From assembly GCF_040807025.1 (NCBI RefSeq), contig NC_090954.1:13285501-13349500 (forward strand): a stretch of DNA of 64,000 nt. Reading direction: 5' to 3'. Below, one piece after another: positions 61,001-64,000 of this stretch (positions are counted from its first letter, which is position 1; every line of letters begins with the position of its first letter). A program made the translations under genes and the position numbers. The notes beneath the pieces were generated by a model. It did no database searches. It saw nothing but the letters and a program-made list of their open reading frames with translations, and was not told the origin of the DNA. This DNA is from Struthio camelus (taxonomy: Eukaryota; Chordata; Aves; Struthioniformes; Struthionidae).

Positions 61001-63587
61001 CGCACTGGTCCAGGGTCTCTCCAAGTCACGGTGAAATGCTCAGCCACCCAGCTCTGCCACCGCAGTTTTCTCCCCGGAGATCTCTTTCGCATCCTTCCCG
61101 AGCACCCAGAATAGGAGACTGTGCTCTAGTCCAGGGAATTAGAGCTGTCGAGCTTATCCCCATTTCCCTGGGCCTGAAAAAATCCGGTGGAGGCATCTGC
61201 TTTGGAGATGCAAAGGATAGAGGATGGCCGCCACCCTCTGCAGGTGCAAGCAGTTCCCATGGCATTGCTGGCACAAAACGCGCTGGCGGGTGGGAAGCGG
61301 AGCCAGACCCTGGGTGCAGGGCTCAGCAATCCCCTTTCTCCCCAGCCTACCACAAGCGCCTGGAAGACGACCTGAGCTCTGACACATCTGGGCATTTCAA
61401 GAGGATTCTCGTCTCCCTGGCTCTGGTGAGGGCAGCTCTCGCGATTGGCGCACTCCCTAGGGGTGGTGTCCCTGCTATGCCGCGTGGGAGAGGGTCGCCG
61501 TGGGGCAGGCGGGGGCGTGTGAGGATGCCGTTTAGGCGAGGACAGTCAGAGCATCGCTGAGCAGCTGGGCAGGGCTGCTGGACCCTGTTTGCCTTCCCAT
61601 CGTTGGGGCTCTCCTGGAGCTGTTCGCTCCCTAGCTCCATGATTTTTGTTTTGAAACGCAGGGCAACCGTGACGAAGGACCAGCGAACCTCACGCAAGCT
61701 CAGGAAGATGCCAAGGTAAGGACTGTATTGGAGCTTACTGTGCAAATGGGCCCGGATTTGGGAACACCTGAGGGCTTCCTAGCTTCAGTGGGAGCTAGAC
61801 AACCTGGCCATGCTGTGTTACTGGTTGTCTGTAAAAGACCAACAACGTTACATCCCCTGGTCTGGAAATAGCATCCTGAGGAACCTAATGGTCCTGAGGC
61901 AGTGTCTCTATAAAGCTCCAAGGAGAAATGCCAGGTGAAGTGAAACCTTTGGCCATGAATCTGCCAGGTCTGATTGCCACAGCCTGGTTGATGCCCTGGG
62001 CTCCTCTGCTGCTAGCAGAGGTTGGTCCCTGCACGTGGAGGCTGAAAACCGTGAGAGCAGGCTGGGGTCCAGCCCGGGGAGCTCCCAGCCCTGGTCCCCA
62101 GAGCCTTCCTGGTGCTGCACCACTAGCTATGCAGAGCTGCCGTTTTGGGGTCTGGCAGCACACAGCAACACGAAAATTTGGCACTTTAGCTTCAAAGGCT
62201 GCTTTGGGCAGGCCTGCAGGAGTCACCCACCTTGTTGTTGTGCGTGGGGCAGCCCTGAAACCTAAGCGATGCTCTTCATGTCACCAGCACCCAGGATGGC
62301 AGCCCCAGCCCCCAAACCACCTCCCTCATCTTTACTGGGCCGCAGCGAGCAAGGACTGGAAGGGGAAAGCCAGGCAAGCAGAAACGGTGGAGTGGGGTGT
62401 TGGGCCCCGCTGGCCGGCTCGTTGCCTCCGGAGCAACCGGAGAGAACCGTGCCTCTCAGGCCCAGGAGAACCGTGGCCCTCGGCACTGTGTGCTTTGGGC
62501 TCCCGTTCCTGTGCCTGCAGGCAAAGGCACCTCTGGGACCAGAAAGCTCAGCTTTGGGTGCGACCTGGGCAGCTGTGTGCTCCACAGTGTGGCCCACCAT
62601 CCTGCTCCCTGGGGCTGCCTGCCAGCGCCGTGGCAGGACGGGGCCTGGGTGCACCTTGTCCCCTCGCTTTCCTTTGATGTGCAGCAAGACGTGTGTCTGG
62701 GGGATGCTTGGTGTGGGCAAGGGGCCCGTTTCTGTGGTGAGCATCACTCCACAGTGCCTGAGACCGAGGGCCTGGCCCTGGGAACCCCCCTGTCGCCTCT
62801 CCGAGCTGGCTGCAGCGCCTGCGCTCCCGCCTGGCTGCTCTGCTTCAGCGCCGCTTGCACTAACGCCGCGAGCCGCCGCCGGCAGAGGGAGCGGATGCTG
62901 CTCTGGCTGCGTGCCGCCGCGCGCTGCTGCCGCGCTGCTGCTCGCCTCCCGCTTGCTGCAGAGAAAGAGAGAGCCAGGGATGAAAAACACAGGGATGTTT
63001 TCTAGCTGGATGGACTAGCTGTGCTGGCACCATTCCTGCATTTTGTCAGAAACTTGGCCCCTGCCCTCCTCCTGCCGCCGTCTGAGCCAGCATGCGCCGG
63101 CAGACAAAGCTGCTACCCCAGCCCTGAGCCCTTGGCTTTGGCCGGGTTCGCAGGCTCCTCTGCACCCCAGCACCCTCCCTCTCTTTTCCCTCAGTGCCCC
63201 TGCCTACGATTTCCATTCCATGATCCCAGGGACCAACCGGGGGTCTTTGACCTTCTAGCACCCCCATCCCCAGGGCTCGGCAGACTCTGCCCGGGAGCGT
63301 GGAGGCACCCTGCGGGGTCTGGAGGGGTTCACTTTACTTAGCCAACGTGCCCAGCAGCCAGTGGTGCCAGGGGCCAAATGGGAAAAGGACATGGGTGGCT
63401 CATAAGATCACAGCCACCCATGGGAAAGTGGGGGAGCAGGGGACACATCTTTTTTTTGTTTTTCTTTTTTTTTTTTGCAATGCTTCCCTCACTTTGTCAG
63501 GGAAGGATATAAGTTGTGCAGCACCTTCTGACCCTGTTGTCTTCCTGTCTCTCTCTTTCTTTCTGCCAGGTTGTTGCTGAGACCCTG
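49020..63587 (+). CDS. ANXA6: Annexin A6, partial (first 20 coding exons; 3' end outside window)
   Basis: Exons: 48977-49037 (ATG 49020), 52496-52580, 52899-52993, 53253-53366, 53455-53545, 53654-53733, 53820-53876, 54070-54163, 54609-54704, 55589-55647, 56117-56239, 56382-56440, 57142-57220, 58131-58212, 58428-58522, 59200-59313, 60470-60560, 61346-61425, 61662-61715 and 63570-63587. All junctions are GT-AG and in frame, encoding 528 residues of about 673. ANXA6 is the double-core annexin that binds acidic phospholipids when calcium rises and acts in endocytosis, cholesterol handling and membrane repair. Calcium loops are visible in repeats 1-6 (about residues 18-504): [48 protein letters not shown]. 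The N-terminus [18 protein letters not shown] matches the chicken form as I recall it. No lesion was seen. Confidence 0.98.
50431..50446. repeat. Poly(C) tract, 16 bases
   Basis: A C16 run in ANXA6 intron sequence between the first and second coding exons. Confidence 0.9.
60212..60224. repeat. Poly(G) tract, 13 bases
   Basis: A G13 run in the ANXA6 intron upstream of the exon at 60,470. Confidence 0.9.
63570..63587 (+). other. ANXA6: ANXA6 six-residue cassette exon (VVAETL)
   Basis: An 18-bp exon, preceded by TTTCTTTCTGCCAG and followed by GTGAGTGCC, encodes VVAETL. It sits exactly where human ANXA6 has its alternatively spliced VAAEIL exon in the linker of repeat 7. Including or skipping it leaves the frame unchanged. 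A long T-rich tract (63,451-63,477) lies about 100 bp upstream and could bind splicing regulators (inference). Confidence 0.9.
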
Positions 63588-64000
63588 GTGAGTGCCTGCC
63601 CTTTTGCTCCTCAACCTTGTGCATGTTGAAGGGGATGCTCCAGGCCTCGGGTGCCGGGCCGGGGCCAGAGGAGCATCCCTATGCTGGCGGCTCCTCCGGC
63701 TGTGGAGTACATGCCCCCTTGATCGGGGTCCTCACGACGGGATGGGGTGGTGACAGGCAGGGTGGCACGAGGGCTTGTCCCCGCAGCGCTGCCAGGCAGG
63801 CGGACGCAGCGCCGCAGAGGGCGGGGGGGAGAGCCAAGCTGCCGCCCGCCCTTGGCATGGCTGGGTGGGGACCAATCCTGCCCACCAGCTGCTGGTGAGG
63901 GTTCATGGTCCAGGCTTCCCTGCCTCATGGGGACCTGGGGAAGGGGCAACTTTCTGCTGCAGTAGCCCGGCGGGTGTAATGAGTACAGCGTCCCTGCTGA

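Noticed and set aside
1-64000. CRISPR arrays, bacterial operons, tRNA or rRNA genes
   Set aside because: None seen. The tandem arrays are eukaryotic minisatellites and the genes are spliced vertebrate genes.

Overview
This is a gene-dense, GC-rich stretch of vertebrate nuclear DNA, most likely avian. The reasons are a 5'-truncated CR1 LINE, short introns (20 ANXA6 exons within about 15 kb), abundant GC-rich minisatellites, and an ANXA6 N-terminus (MAPKGKVYRGS) that matches the chicken protein as I remember it. Another archosaur is possible. The locus corresponds to human 5q33.1 in reversed orientation (SLC36A1 - GM2A - CCDC69 - ANXA6).

Layout. Positions 1-7.1 kb contain no recognisable coding exon. 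They hold a degenerate minisatellite and a CpG island at about 4.1-4.3 kb with a perfect GTCACGTGAC palindrome, possibly the promoter of the next gene to the left. GM2A lies on the minus strand (7,188-12,251, four coding exons, intact). A truncated CR1 (12.87-14.13 kb) and a long non-coding interval follow. A roughly 31-bp minisatellite (19.56-20.31 kb) runs into the CpG promoter of CCDC69, which lies on the plus strand (20,569-29,709, nine exons, intact; candidate poly(A) signal at 31,269).

Between CCDC69 and ANXA6 are two degenerate multi-exon genes on the minus strand, head to tail. One is a cationic amino-acid transporter (SLC7A1/2/3-type) remnant at 36.7-40.7 kb. The other is a PDGFRL-like Ig-domain remnant at 31.4-35.5 kb. 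As I recall, human 8p22 has SLC7A2 followed by PDGFRL in the same order and orientation. The pair here therefore looks like the 5q33-side paralogous copy of that block, decaying in this species and, to my knowledge, absent between human CCDC69 and ANXA6. This is the most notable content of the window.

ANXA6 is on the plus strand: CpG promoter and probable non-coding exon 1 at about 45.3-45.7 kb, start codon at 49,020. Twenty exons with canonical splice sites encode the first 528 residues (annexin repeats 1-6 and the start of 7), ending at a six-residue cassette exon at 63,570-63,587. The 3' end lies beyond the window.

The three live genes are not a pathway. GM2A is a lysosomal glycolipid carrier, CCDC69 a coiled-coil cytoskeletal protein and ANXA6 a calcium-dependent membrane-binding protein. 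All their exons join in frame, so the many frame lesions in the two remnants are unlikely to be assembly errors.
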